From contig CANKZR010000002.1 in assembly GCA_947488625.1 (NCBI GenBank), forward strand, positions 434,001 to 498,000: a stretch of DNA of 64,000 bases. The letters run 5' to 3'. This DNA is from an uncultured Sphingomonadaceae bacterium. GTDB lineage: Bacteria; Pseudomonadota; Alphaproteobacteria; Sphingomonadales; Sphingomonadaceae. The notes beneath the pieces are model-generated. The model was not told the DNA's origin. It did not search any database and worked only from the letters and a program-made list of their open reading frames with translations. The position numbers and the translations under genes are program-made. Shown piece by piece: positions 53,669 through 62,836 of the stretch. Numbering within the stretch: the first letter of the stretch is position 1; every line of letters begins with the position of its first letter.

Positions 53669-53743
53669 GCGGGCGTAGCTCAGGGGTAGAGCACAACCTT
53701 GCCAAGGTTGGGGTCGGGCGTTCGAATCGCCTCGCCCGCTCCA
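53669..53743 (+). tRNA. tRNA-Gly (anticodon GCC)
   Basis: Cloverleaf read by eye: acceptor GCGGGCG (53669-53675) with CGCCCGC (53733-53739), D-arm TAGCTCAGGGGTAGAGC, anticodon stem CAACC/GGTTG with loop TTGCCAA (anticodon 53701-53703), T-arm GGGCG-TTCGAAT-CGCCT, discriminator T and encoded CCA at 53741-53743. Confidence 0.97.
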
Positions 53744-53874
53744 TTTTCTTCGGATTTGACAGCAGATCAGGAACTCGTGCCCTTCGGGGCGGGGCGCCTT
53801 TTGCGCGCCTGCGATTACCGAGCGCGATTTCTGCGCCATTGAAGCGACCGTGATTGCGGGATAGCGGGGGCGAC

Positions 53875-55011
53875 ATGAAAATCGTCATCGTATCTCGCGG
53901 CTATCCCTCGGAAGAACGCATCTACAATCACGGCTTCGTCCATCGCCGCGTGCTGGCGTACCGGGCGCTGGGGCACGAGGTGACGGTGATTTGGCGGCAT
54001 CATCGCCCGCCGGTCGCTGCCTACGAGTTCGACGGCGTGAAGGTGCAGGTGCTTACCCCTACAGACGCGCTGCAACTGATCGTGCGGGAACAGCCCGATG
54101 CCGTGGCGCTGCACGCACCGGGAGACGATTTCGCCGAGATCATCGAGGGTGTGCCGCGCTCCATCCCCGTGAACGGCTGGATCTATGGCGCGGAGATCAT
54201 GCCGTTCTACGAAGTGACCGCAAAGGAAAGCCACAACGCCGAACGTTGGGAGAAGGCGCGCAGGGTGTTCGACCGGCGGATCGCCTACTGGCGCGACCTC
54301 GTAACGCGCTGGCCCGAGAATTTTCGCATGGTGTTCGTTTCGCAGTTCTCGGCCGACGAGGCCTTTCGCGCCGTCGGGCAGGAGCTTCCCCGGTGGACGA
54401 TCTCGCCAAGCCCGGTGGATACGGACCTGTTCCGGCACGAGCCCAGATCCGCAGGAGACAGGTTCGAAGTCCTCTCGATCAGGCCCTTCAGCGACTGGCG
54501 CTATGCCAACGACCTTTCGGCCAAGGCCATCTGCCTGCTCGCGGAACACGAATTGTTCGGACGCTTCAACTTCCGTTTTCTGGGGGAGGGGCACCTGTTC
54601 GACGAGATGGTCGCGCCGATCCGCCATTTCGACAATGTGAGCGTCGAGAAAACATTCGTGAGGCAGGAGCGGGTCGCCGAATTGCACCGCAGCGCCGGGA
54701 TATTCCTGTGCCCCACGCGCAATGATGCGCAGGGCGTCAGCCGAGACGAGGCTATGTCATCGGGCCTTGTGCCGATTACTAACGCCGTGGGCGCGGTTCC
54801 CGAGTTTGCCGATCCATCGTGTGCATGGCTCGCGCCGGGGGAGGATCACGTCAGTCTGGCGCAAGGATTGCTCGCTCTGGCCACGGATCCGGAGATATTC
54901 CTTGCCAAATCGCGAGCGGCAGCCGAGCGCGTTCGCAGAACGCTTTCGCTGGAAATAATCATACCGCAGGAACTGGCGCTAATGGGTGGTTTTACTAGGT
55001 CAAACCGCTGA
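53875..55011 (+). CDS. Family 4-type glycosyltransferase
   Basis: A 378-residue GT-B glycosyltransferase, first gene of the capsule locus. N-terminal domain: MKIVIVSRGYPSEERIYNHG and RALGHEVTVIWRHHRP; C-terminal nucleotide-binding domain: RFEVLSIRPFSDWRYANDLS, FRFLGEGHLFDEMV, then the donor-site FLCPTRNDAQGVSRDEAMSS and AVGAVPEF. The order fits GT4 retaining enzymes. Its donor and acceptor are unknown. It starts about 130 bases after the tRNA-Gly gene. A composition change is not obvious. Confidence 0.88.
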   Translation: MKIVIVSRGYPSEERIYNHGFVHRRVLAYRALGHEVTVIWRHHRPPVAAYEFDGVKVQVLTPTDALQLIVREQPDAVALHAPGDDFAEIIEGVPRSIPVNGWIYGAEIMPFYEVTAKESHNAERWEKARRVFDRRIAYWRDLVTRWPENFRMVFVSQFSADEAFRAVGQELPRWTISPSPVDTDLFRHEPRSAGDRFEVLSIRPFSDWRYANDLSAKAICLLAEHELFGRFNFRFLGEGHLFDEMVAPIRHFDNVSVEKTFVRQERVAELHRSAGIFLCPTRNDAQGVSRDEAMSSGLVPITNAVGAVPEFADPSCAWLAPGEDHVSLAQGLLALATDPEIFLAKSRAAAERVRRTLSLEIIIPQELALMGGFTRSNR

Positions 55012-55127
55012 ATTGACCACGGTTACTGTTCTGATATAGGCTTTCCCTCAGAGTTTGATGTGGGGACGTCACAACTTTCAGGCCGTCGGTCGGTCCTGCC
55101 CCGTTGCAAATGATCAGAGGAAAAAAA

Positions 55128-56417
55128 TTGTCTTTCATTCAGGCGCGTCTTTGCGTGGTGGGCCTCGGCTACGTTGGTTTGCCGCTTGCTCATTGTTTTG
55201 CAAAGAAACTCGAGAACGTCGTTGGTTTTGATGTGTCAGAGAGCCGGATTGCCGAGTTGCAAGATGGATATGATCGCACGGCCGAGCTCACGCGCGAGGA
55301 AATGGAAGCGACAACGCTGAAGGTTACTTCCGATCCTGCCGCGATCGCAGAGGCCGACGTTGTCATCGTCGCCGTTCCCACGCCGGTGGATTCGCAACGA
55401 AGGCCTGATCTCTCCATTCTCAAGAGCGCGTGCCACACGGTGGGCAAGCACATGAAGCGCGGCGCGACGGTCGTGTTCGAATCGACAGTGTTCCCCGGCG
55501 CTACCGAAGAGATCTGCGCCCCGATCCTTTCCGAAGCATCCGGGATGGAATCCGGTGTCGATTTCAAGCTGGCCTACAGTCCTGAGCGCATCAACCCGGG
55601 CGACAAGGAGCATCCGGTCGAGAAGATCGTGAAGGTGGTCTCCGGCCAGGACGAGGAAACGGCCCAGGCGATGGCAGACCTTTACGGCATCATCATCGAG
55701 GCCGGCACGCACAAGGCAACGTCGATCAGGGTGGCTGAAGCTGCCAAGGTGCTGGAGAACACCCAGCGCGACATCAACATCGCCCTGATGAACGAGCTGG
55801 CTCGCATTTGCCGAAAGGCAGGCATCCGCACGGCCGACGTCCTCGATGCAGCCTCCACCAAGTGGAATTTCCTGCCGTTCAAGCCGGGTCTGGTCGGTGG
55901 GCACTGCATCGGTGTCGATCCGTATTACCTGACCTCCAAGGCGGAGGAACTGGGCTATCACCCCGAGGTGATCCTGTCGGGCCGCCGGATCAATGATTCC
56001 ATGCCGCGTTATGTTGCCACGGAAATGCTGCAGATGATCGCCGCGAGCGGTTCTCCGATCCGCGGCTCGCGCGTCGGCGTTCTGGGGGTCACTTTCAAGG
56101 AGAACGTGCCTGACGTTCGAAACAGCAAGGTGATGGAACTGATCGACTTTCTGAAAAGCTTCGGTTTGCAGGTCCTGCCCTACGATCCGCACGCCAATTC
56201 AGACGAGGTAAAGGACGAGTACGGTCTTGATCTCGTGGCGAAAGAGAGCCTTAAGGACCTTGATGCACTGGTGCTGGCCGTAAGACATGACGTGTTTCTT
56301 GAAGATATCTCTTCCTTTATTGGCGCGAACTTGAATGAAGGTGGCGCCCTCATCGATCTGAAATCGGTGTTGCCGGTGAGTGAATACGAGAAAAAATACA
56401 ATTACTGGTCGCTATGA
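55128..56417 (+). CDS. UDP-sugar (hexosaminuronate) 6-dehydrogenase, WbpA/TviB-like
   Basis: NAD-dependent dehydrogenase making a UDP-hexuronic acid, 429 residues. Seen: the Rossmann start ARLCVVGLGYVGLPLAH, ESTVFPGATEEI (substrate loop), the central EAAKVLENTQRDINIALMNE, and the catalytic Cys in GLVGGHCIGVDPYYL; then GVTFKENVPDVRNSKVMEL. The pattern is closest to UDP-GlcNAc/GalNAc dehydrogenases (WbpA/TviB/VipA). TTG at 55128 is chosen because AGAGG is 7 bases upstream; ATG at 55110 is the alternative. It would supply an acidic sugar for the capsule. Confidence 0.92.
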   Translation: MSFIQARLCVVGLGYVGLPLAHCFAKKLENVVGFDVSESRIAELQDGYDRTAELTREEMEATTLKVTSDPAAIAEADVVIVAVPTPVDSQRRPDLSILKSACHTVGKHMKRGATVVFESTVFPGATEEICAPILSEASGMESGVDFKLAYSPERINPGDKEHPVEKIVKVVSGQDEETAQAMADLYGIIIEAGTHKATSIRVAEAAKVLENTQRDINIALMNELARICRKAGIRTADVLDAASTKWNFLPFKPGLVGGHCIGVDPYYLTSKAEELGYHPEVILSGRRINDSMPRYVATEMLQMIAASGSPIRGSRVGVLGVTFKENVPDVRNSKVMELIDFLKSFGLQVLPYDPHANSDEVKDEYGLDLVAKESLKDLDALVLAVRHDVFLEDISSFIGANLNEGGALIDLKSVLPVSEYEKKYNYWSL

Positions 56418-56454
56418 CCTGATAATAATTCGTTGAAGCGTGTAAGAAAACGTT

Positions 56455-58893
56455 ATGTCGATCATCTGTCCAGTTGGAACCTGCCGTATTCATACCTCGA
56501 TCGCACGCGCGCGGGCGACGCATGAATTCGTTCTTGAGCGGACCAAGAACTACGGATTTACCCACACGGCATATGAGGCGCGCCAGCAAATTCGCTTCAT
56601 GCACGGGTTGCTGGAGGTTCCCGAACATATCCGTCCGGTATTGTTCCGAGACACGAAGGATTCCACCTATTCGGAGCCTATGCGGCACGAGCCCGATATT
56701 TACTTCATCGAGGTGTCGTCAGCCAAGAAACTGATGATCGACGGGTTTGCGGTCCAAATCAACTACCTTTATAGACGGTTTGACGAATTGCTGTCAGACG
56801 CCGGTGCACGTCAGCGCCTGGCTGAGCTTGCCTCTCGATCTTCGCCCGAAGCCCTGCACGACTGGCTGGAGGCCCAGCCGGCCTTCTCGCGGCTGTCGAC
56901 CGACAATCAGGAATTGATCAAGAAACTGCGCGTCGAGACCGAGACGCGGGAAGGTATTGTCGAGGCCTTGTCCGACATCGCCGACCTTGTCGGTCGCGAT
57001 AAGATGATCGTCACCACCCATGTTGATGCCTGCGCTGCCAATGGCAAGCGGCTGGACAAGCGTACGCGCAACGTCAACGACGTGATTTCAGCTTGCGAAG
57101 AACTGGGTATCGTTTGTTATAACCCTACCAGCCTGATGCTGGAGGTCGGGCAGGTGAATGCGCTGAAGAAGGAGGGGCGCGACCTCACCCATTTCACGGA
57201 TGAGTTCGTGGATCGCCTGTTCCTTGAATGGAATGCGCATTTCTTCGGTATGCCGGCGCGCGATGATGCCGATGTTCAGATCATCAAGGGTTTTGACCGG
57301 GCTCTTATCGAAAATGCATCCACTCCCGAAGACGTCTATGCTGCATCTCGCGCATTGCGCAAAGCGGCGCGCAAATACCCGAACAACCAGCCGCTCCAGA
57401 TAGAGCAGGCGCGGTTCGACTTCAGGCTCGGCAATTACGAGGCCGCGCTGGCTTTCTACGAAGAGCGCGGCAACGACATCAACCTCGGCGACCTCGATAT
57501 GGAAGCCTGGCTGGTCTCCGCGTACGAGTGCGGCGAACATCAGAAGGCGCTTGAATACGGTGAAACCTTGCTTGGTGACGAGGTTGAGTTTCCGAATATT
57601 TATGCAACGGTCGCTCGCGCGGCGGCCGCGGTTGGACAGATCGACTTGGCGATCGCACGCTGGAAACAGTTGTTCTACAAGGGCGAGAACGCGCTGGAGG
57701 CGGCCAGCGAAATTCTCGATCTACTCGACAGCAAGCGCAACGCCGCTGCGAAGAAGGACGAATGGGTTGCGCAGGTTCTAGAGCGCTATCCTGAGCATGA
57801 GGATGCGCTTGCCATTCTGTGGCAAGCGGCGATCCGCAAGAAGGCCATAGAAAGGCTCATCTACCTGCTTGGTCAGTCGCTGCGAATGTCCGATGAGACC
57901 GCGCTCTCGCTGTCCAATGAATGTTGTGCTGCGGATCTTCAGGCGATCGGAATGCAACTGGCTGTCGGCCGCACAGATGTAAATACTTCTTCCAGCAAGG
58001 TATACGAGTGGAGTGAGCAACGCCGACTTAAGTGGTTGCAGGAAGGCGAGGACGCTTTCGAAGCCGGAGACTTGGTGAAAGCCGCACAATTGATCAGCGG
58101 CGCATCCATCGCGCATGAAAAGCCTGCTCGCAAGATGTACAAACTCGTCGCGAAAGCATTCCGGCTGCGCGCGAAGGAAGCCTACAAAGCGAAAGATTAC
58201 GATGAAGTGCTACAAACCTGCGCCGATGCACGCAGTGCTTTGCTGGAATTTCCTCAGATGCATCAGCTGGCCGGTCGTTCGCACTATGCTCTAGAAAACT
58301 ATGAAGCCGCCGTCGATGAGATGCTGATCGAAATGGCAGACGGACCTTGGGATATTCGCTTCGCGTGGACCTTGGCACGCGCTGCCATCTACGCAGAGCG
58401 TTACGATGTTGCGATCGAGCAGTTGTTGCAGATTGCGGAGTCGGAGGAGTCGACTACCGAAGAGCGCGATGATGTGGCGCTCAAGCTTGAACGTTTGGTG
58501 GGCCGAGCGATCCGCCAAGTTCGGGATCTTTCCGACGAGGGGCGTTTCGACGAGGCACGCAGCCTGCTCGAGATGGTGGCCAGAATAGAGGGTTCGGAAG
58601 AGCGTGTCGGCAAGGAATCAAAGAAGCTCGCAAGTGCGCTGAGCATGCAAATCAAGGTTCTAGAGCCTTCGCAGTTCGAGAAGCGCTTGTCGCTTGGCAA
58701 AAAGCTGTTCGACCTTGATCCTAACAATGTCTTCGGTGCCAAGAGCGCAGCCGTGGGCGCCATGAAAACCGGCAAGTGGCAAACGGCTCTCGAATATTTC
58801 AAGGCTATGCGGCCTCTGATTGACGATAAAGAGCAGGTTGATCGCAATATCGCCAAGTGCCGGGTCAAGCTGGAAAAGAAGCAAGCGGCATGA
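56455..58893 (+). CDS. Large SGNH-like/TPR protein of the capsule locus
   Basis: An 812-residue protein with no signal peptide. Residues about 1-270 look like a GSCFA/SGNH-type hydrolase-like module: CPVGTCRIH (8-13 region) at the start, a central MIVTTHVDACAANGKRLDKR block, and DLTHFTDEF with Asp243 and His246. The catalytic Ser appears to be replaced by Cys10 or the like, so activity is uncertain. From about residue 285 to the end it is TPR-like (ALAFYEERGNDINLGDL, AARSHYALENYEAAVDEM-type units). It lies between sugar activation and glycosyltransferase genes. It may be a polysaccharide-modifying or complex-organising protein; this is inference. Confidence 0.6.
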   Translation: MSIICPVGTCRIHTSIARARATHEFVLERTKNYGFTHTAYEARQQIRFMHGLLEVPEHIRPVLFRDTKDSTYSEPMRHEPDIYFIEVSSAKKLMIDGFAVQINYLYRRFDELLSDAGARQRLAELASRSSPEALHDWLEAQPAFSRLSTDNQELIKKLRVETETREGIVEALSDIADLVGRDKMIVTTHVDACAANGKRLDKRTRNVNDVISACEELGIVCYNPTSLMLEVGQVNALKKEGRDLTHFTDEFVDRLFLEWNAHFFGMPARDDADVQIIKGFDRALIENASTPEDVYAASRALRKAARKYPNNQPLQIEQARFDFRLGNYEAALAFYEERGNDINLGDLDMEAWLVSAYECGEHQKALEYGETLLGDEVEFPNIYATVARAAAAVGQIDLAIARWKQLFYKGENALEAASEILDLLDSKRNAAAKKDEWVAQVLERYPEHEDALAILWQAAIRKKAIERLIYLLGQSLRMSDETALSLSNECCAADLQAIGMQLAVGRTDVNTSSSKVYEWSEQRRLKWLQEGEDAFEAGDLVKAAQLISGASIAHEKPARKMYKLVAKAFRLRAKEAYKAKDYDEVLQTCADARSALLEFPQMHQLAGRSHYALENYEAAVDEMLIEMADGPWDIRFAWTLARAAIYAERYDVAIEQLLQIAESEESTTEERDDVALKLERLVGRAIRQVRDLSDEGRFDEARSLLEMVARIEGSEERVGKESKKLASALSMQIKVLEPSQFEKRLSLGKKLFDLDPNNVFGAKSAAVGAMKTGKWQTALEYFKAMRPLIDDKEQVDRNIAKCRVKLEKKQAA

Positions 58894-58945
58894 TTTCGTT
58901 CGATGGTTATTCCGCTGCTTCTACCCCCGAAATGATTGAATTGTT

Positions 58946-60892
58946 ATGACAAATGCCGTCCTGAAGTTAGATGTCTCGGCCGAGAATATCGATGGAGCTA
59001 CAGAGCGCCTTCGCGCAATGCTGGCAACATGCTCGAGTTTGCGAAATGCACAGACCGCCGTGGAAAATCTCAACGATTTCGACGACCGCATTTTCCTCGA
59101 TCTCGATGCGAAGCTGCTGCAATTGCAGATCAAGGACAAGGCCAAGCTGGTCGCCGAGACGGCACCTGTCTGGGAAGCCTTGTACGACGAGCATCCAGGG
59201 AACGAGGTCATCATCCGCCAGCTCGTGAGCTCCCTGGTGAAGCGCAACCGCCTGGACGACGCAGGCGCGCTGATGGACCGCCACTATCCCGCCGATTCGA
59301 CGGAGCGCCAGATCCTGGTTATCCGGGCCGCCATGCTAGAGCGGATCGGTTCGCATGACGAATCCTACGCGCTCTACAGGGAACTGATTGCGTCCGAACC
59401 GGACGATGTCCGCACCCGCACCCATTATGCGACACGCATCGCAAAGCGCGGCTGGTTTGCAAATGCCGTGGACGTCATGGATCCCGTCGCGAGTGAACTT
59501 GCACCCGACAGCAGCATTGCTGAATCCCTGGCGGACTGGCGCGAAAAGGTTGAGTGCCTGCAGCGCCTGGCGCCGGATACCGAGCTTCGCGGCGTGGATT
59601 GCCGGCTGGTTTCGCTTGAGTGCCTCATGGAAAAATACGCGAACCGAGAGGTGCGCGAGCCCGACGAGAAGCAGCGCATCGCGCTGGTGACAGGTGGCCT
59701 TGGCGCAGGCGGCGCGGAACGCCAGCTATCGCGTCTCGCATCGCTTCTGAAGTCGGAATACGATGGCCTCGACCGGGTCAGCGTTGTCGTGAAAACGCTC
59801 CTGCAGAACCACATCAAGCCGAATGATTTCTTCCTGCCTGATCTTCAGGAAGTCGAGATCGACGTGGTCGAGATCGAGGCGATGAAGCCGATCCTGGCGC
59901 ATCGCCAGGTCGAGCTCGATGACGATTGGCGCATTCTTTATTCGATGCTTCCTCCGCAGGTTCACTACGGTGTTACCCGGCTGGCGCCTTATTACCGTGA
60001 CGAGAAGATCGATGTCGCCAGCGTGTGGCAGGACGGCGCAACGTTATACGGCGCGTTAGCTGCGCTGTTCGCCGGCGTTCCCAAGATACACCTGGTCTTC
60101 CGTGGTCTGCCGCCCAGTGTTCGCACGGAACGCGAGCGTCCGGAATACGAGATCATGTTCCGCGCCATGGCCAAGATGCCGGGTGTCACCCTGGTATGCA
60201 ATAGCAAGCTGGTTGCGGTGGAGTATGCGCGCTGGCTGGGCCTGCCTCATGACGAAGTGAAGGTGCTGTACAATGCTGTGACCCATTGCGAAGCTGCAGT
60301 TGCGCCGGAAGACGAAAAGAAGTGGGACGATTTTCTTGAAAAGACAGCCCACGTCAACACGACGCTGGGCGGCGTATTCCGGCTCGAACCTTTGAAGCAG
60401 CCGGAACTGTGGGTGAAATTTGCAGCTGAATACCATTCGCGCTTTCCTGATACCCGTTTCATACTGCTGGGCGATGGCCGACTGCGTGGAGTGCTGGAAA
60501 GGCAGATCGAGGAACTCGGCCTGTCCGACAATTTCCTGCTTGTGGGGCGCACCCGCTCCGTAGGGTTCTGGTACAACAAGATGGACGTAAAGGTTCTGAT
60601 GTCCCAGTTCGAGGGGCTCCCCAACGTGTTGATCGAAGCGCAGGCCGCCGGATTGCCGGTGGTCGCCACGCCAACCGGCGGATCGTCGGAATGCTTCATC
60701 GAGGGCGAGACAGGCTATATCCTGGACGACGTGGAAAGCCCGAACATGGCCGCAACTTGCAAGAAGGTGCATGAACTGGCGACGCGCTTCCAAACCGATG
60801 ATAGTGCAAGCGACGCCGCGCGGGGGTTTGTTGGAGAACGTTTCTCCGATGAGCAATCCTTGCGCACGTTCATCAAGCTTTGCGAAGCCTGA
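58946..60892 (+). CDS. TPR-fused GT4 glycosyltransferase
   Basis: A 648-residue protein with an N-terminal TPR-like helical region (about 1-225) and a C-terminal GT-B glycosyltransferase. The GT part begins IALVTGGLGAGGAERQLSRLASLL and includes VFRLEPLKQPELWVKFAAEY, FILLGDGRLRGVLERQIEEL, and the GT4 donor-binding SQFEGLPNVLIEAQAAGLPVV. The start follows a 52-base gap after the previous stop. The helical N-terminus resembles that of the preceding gene, and the two may interact. The sugar and linkage are unknown. Confidence 0.87.
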   Translation: MTNAVLKLDVSAENIDGATERLRAMLATCSSLRNAQTAVENLNDFDDRIFLDLDAKLLQLQIKDKAKLVAETAPVWEALYDEHPGNEVIIRQLVSSLVKRNRLDDAGALMDRHYPADSTERQILVIRAAMLERIGSHDESYALYRELIASEPDDVRTRTHYATRIAKRGWFANAVDVMDPVASELAPDSSIAESLADWREKVECLQRLAPDTELRGVDCRLVSLECLMEKYANREVREPDEKQRIALVTGGLGAGGAERQLSRLASLLKSEYDGLDRVSVVVKTLLQNHIKPNDFFLPDLQEVEIDVVEIEAMKPILAHRQVELDDDWRILYSMLPPQVHYGVTRLAPYYRDEKIDVASVWQDGATLYGALAALFAGVPKIHLVFRGLPPSVRTERERPEYEIMFRAMAKMPGVTLVCNSKLVAVEYARWLGLPHDEVKVLYNAVTHCEAAVAPEDEKKWDDFLEKTAHVNTTLGGVFRLEPLKQPELWVKFAAEYHSRFPDTRFILLGDGRLRGVLERQIEELGLSDNFLLVGRTRSVGFWYNKMDVKVLMSQFEGLPNVLIEAQAAGLPVVATPTGGSSECFIEGETGYILDDVESPNMAATCKKVHELATRFQTDDSASDAARGFVGERFSDEQSLRTFIKLCEA

Positions 60893-60941
60893 TCCAGCAT
60901 GCCGGGTCGGGGATGGTCGGAGCTTCGGGGTGGGTAATCCA

Positions 60942-62021
60942 ATGAAACGTCTAATGCGTACCATGCTTGTCGCCCTCAGCGTCGGATTGCTGGGTGCGTG
61001 CGCCTTGCCCAAGGGTGGGCCCTCCACGGCCGAGGTGGTCGAAAGCGGTCGCACCGAGGCGCTGCTGGTGCCGATCACGCAGTGGCAGGGAGACGTGGCG
61101 GATCCGGCGGCCAGCGCGCTGGTGCCGGAAATTTTTACCGCCACGCGAACGGCAGATTTCCAGACGCTGCGCAGCGGCGACATCCTCAACGTCACCATCA
61201 GCGAGGCCGCCGGAAACGGCAGCTTTCCGCAGACGATCATGGCGCCCGTCACGGTGGAGAATGTCGAGATCGCCAATGATGGCGCCGTCACCCTGCCGTT
61301 TGCCGGCCGGGTCCAGGCCAGCGGGCTGACGGTTGCCGAATTGACGACGAACATCCGCCGCCAACTCGTGCGCCAGCTGTTTCGCCCGGAAATTTACGTC
61401 ACGCGCACCGGCTCTACCAGTCGCAGCGTCACGGTGACGGGCGATGTCGCATCGGGCGGAGCGATGGAACTCACGCCGCAAACGTCCAACCTATCTGCCG
61501 TCGTGGGATCTGCGGGCCTCGTCCGGGAGGAAGGCGCGGAATATGTCGTCGAGGTTCACCGCGACGGTGCGACTGCCGAGATTGGGCTGGACGCGCTCTA
61601 TTCCAATCCCTCCTACAACATCGCGCTGTTGCCGGGCGACGTGATCTCGCTGCGCCGCGACAGCCGCTTTTACATCATCATGGGCGCGGTGGGCGAAGCT
61701 GCGCGCGTGCCGCTGCCTCGCGATGGCTACATGCTGATGGATGCGCTGGGCAATGCGCGCGGGCTTGAAGATGCAACTGCGGATCCGACCGGCGTATTCG
61801 TGTTCCGCCGCGCTGCCAGCGTGGCGAACGATGCCGGGCAGGATGTGATCTACCGCATGGACATGAGCGAGCCGTCCAACATCTTTGCCGCCACCAGCTT
61901 CCCGCTGGTGCCCGGCGATATCGTCTACGTCAGCTTTGCGCCCTTCAACCAGACGCAGAAAGTCCTGCGGGCCATCAGCGGCGTATCCAGCCTGGCCAAC
62001 TCGGCAACGCGGATCAGATGA
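60942..62021 (+). CDS. Polysaccharide export (OPX) lipoprotein, Wza/KpsD-like
   Basis: Outer-membrane polysaccharide export protein, 359 residues. Lipobox LGAC after MKRLMRTMLVALSVGL. The polysaccharide export domain is visible (LRSGDILNVTISEAAG, GAVTLPFAGRVQASGLTVAEL, EIYVTRTGS...RSVTVTGDV), followed by SLBB-like segments (TSNLSAVVGSAGLV, DGYMLMDALGNARGLEDA). It would take the chain across the outer membrane together with the KpsE-like protein. The stop overlaps the KpsM-like start by 4 bases, so the export genes are one operon. Confidence 0.93.
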   Translation: MKRLMRTMLVALSVGLLGACALPKGGPSTAEVVESGRTEALLVPITQWQGDVADPAASALVPEIFTATRTADFQTLRSGDILNVTISEAAGNGSFPQTIMAPVTVENVEIANDGAVTLPFAGRVQASGLTVAELTTNIRRQLVRQLFRPEIYVTRTGSTSRSVTVTGDVASGGAMELTPQTSNLSAVVGSAGLVREEGAEYVVEVHRDGATAEIGLDALYSNPSYNIALLPGDVISLRRDSRFYIIMGAVGEAARVPLPRDGYMLMDALGNARGLEDATADPTGVFVFRRAASVANDAGQDVIYRMDMSEPSNIFAATSFPLVPGDIVYVSFAPFNQTQKVLRAISGVSSLANSATRIR

Positions 62022-62836
62022 GCACCGCACCGAGTGCGGGGCCATTGGGCGCAGTCACGATCTGGCTGCGCAAGGTCAAGGCCATCATCCTGCGCGAGAT
62101 AGGCTCGCGCTACACCGGCGATGCCCTTGGCTATCTGTGGGCCTACGTCGTGCCGCTGGCGTGGATCGGCGTGATCTACGTGCTTTTCATCGCGCTGGAT
62201 CGCAGGATACCCATCGACACCGATATCGGGAGCTTCATCTGCTCCGGCGTGGTGCCCTATATTTGCGCGCGTTACGCGGTAAACGCGATCCTGCGCGCGC
62301 GCACCGCCTATCGGCACATCCTGTCATTCTCCACGGTCAGCCACAATCTGGTTGCCTGTTCGGTCTTCCTGCTGGAGCTGGGAAACAGCATCCTCGTATT
62401 CCTGGTGCTGCTGCTGTTGAACTACGCGGCATTCGGCTATTTCGAGATGCACGATCCCGTGCTCGCCCTCTGGGGCTTTTTCCTCGCGGTGACGAGCGGC
62501 GGCGCCTTCGGCTACCTGATGATGTCGCTCTCCACGGTCTGGCCCGCGCTTTCCCGCGCGACGCCGATTTTTCTGCGTCCGTTCTTCTATATCTCGGGCG
62601 TATTCTACACCGCGAACGAGCTGACGCCCGACATACGCGAACTGTTTTCGTGGAACCCGCTGTTTCACGGCATCGAGATTCTGCGCAACGGCCTCTTTGA
62701 AGGTTACGAATCGCTATTGGGCTCCAGCACCGTGCCGCTGGTCTTCATCATCGGCAGCATTGCGATAGGCTTCGTGGTCCAGCGTCGCCGATTCTCCGGC
62801 GAAGGAACCGAGGAGGACGCGTCATGGGCGATCTGA
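62018..62836 (+). CDS. kpsM: Capsule ABC-2 permease, KpsM-like
   Basis: Inner-membrane permease of the capsule ABC exporter, 272 residues with six hydrophobic spans. The family N-terminus VKAIILREIGSRYTGDALGYLWAY and the loop GVVPYICARYAVNAILRAR match ABC-2 capsule exporters; a FLRPFFYISGVFYTANEL segment and WNPLFHGIEILRNGLF lie near the end, all KpsM-like. It overlaps OPX upstream by 4 bases and the ATPase gene downstream by 13 bases. Confidence 0.92.
   Translation: MSTAPSAGPLGAVTIWLRKVKAIILREIGSRYTGDALGYLWAYVVPLAWIGVIYVLFIALDRRIPIDTDIGSFICSGVVPYICARYAVNAILRARTAYRHILSFSTVSHNLVACSVFLLELGNSILVFLVLLLLNYAAFGYFEMHDPVLALWGFFLAVTSGGAFGYLMMSLSTVWPALSRATPIFLRPFFYISGVFYTANELTPDIRELFSWNPLFHGIEILRNGLFEGYESLLGSSTVPLVFIIGSIAIGFVVQRRRFSGEGTEEDASWAI

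Noticed and set aside
53669-55011. tRNA-Gly as an integration site for the capsule locus
   Set aside because: No integrase gene and no repeated tRNA 3' end is visible downstream within the window, and the capsule genes show no clear composition break.
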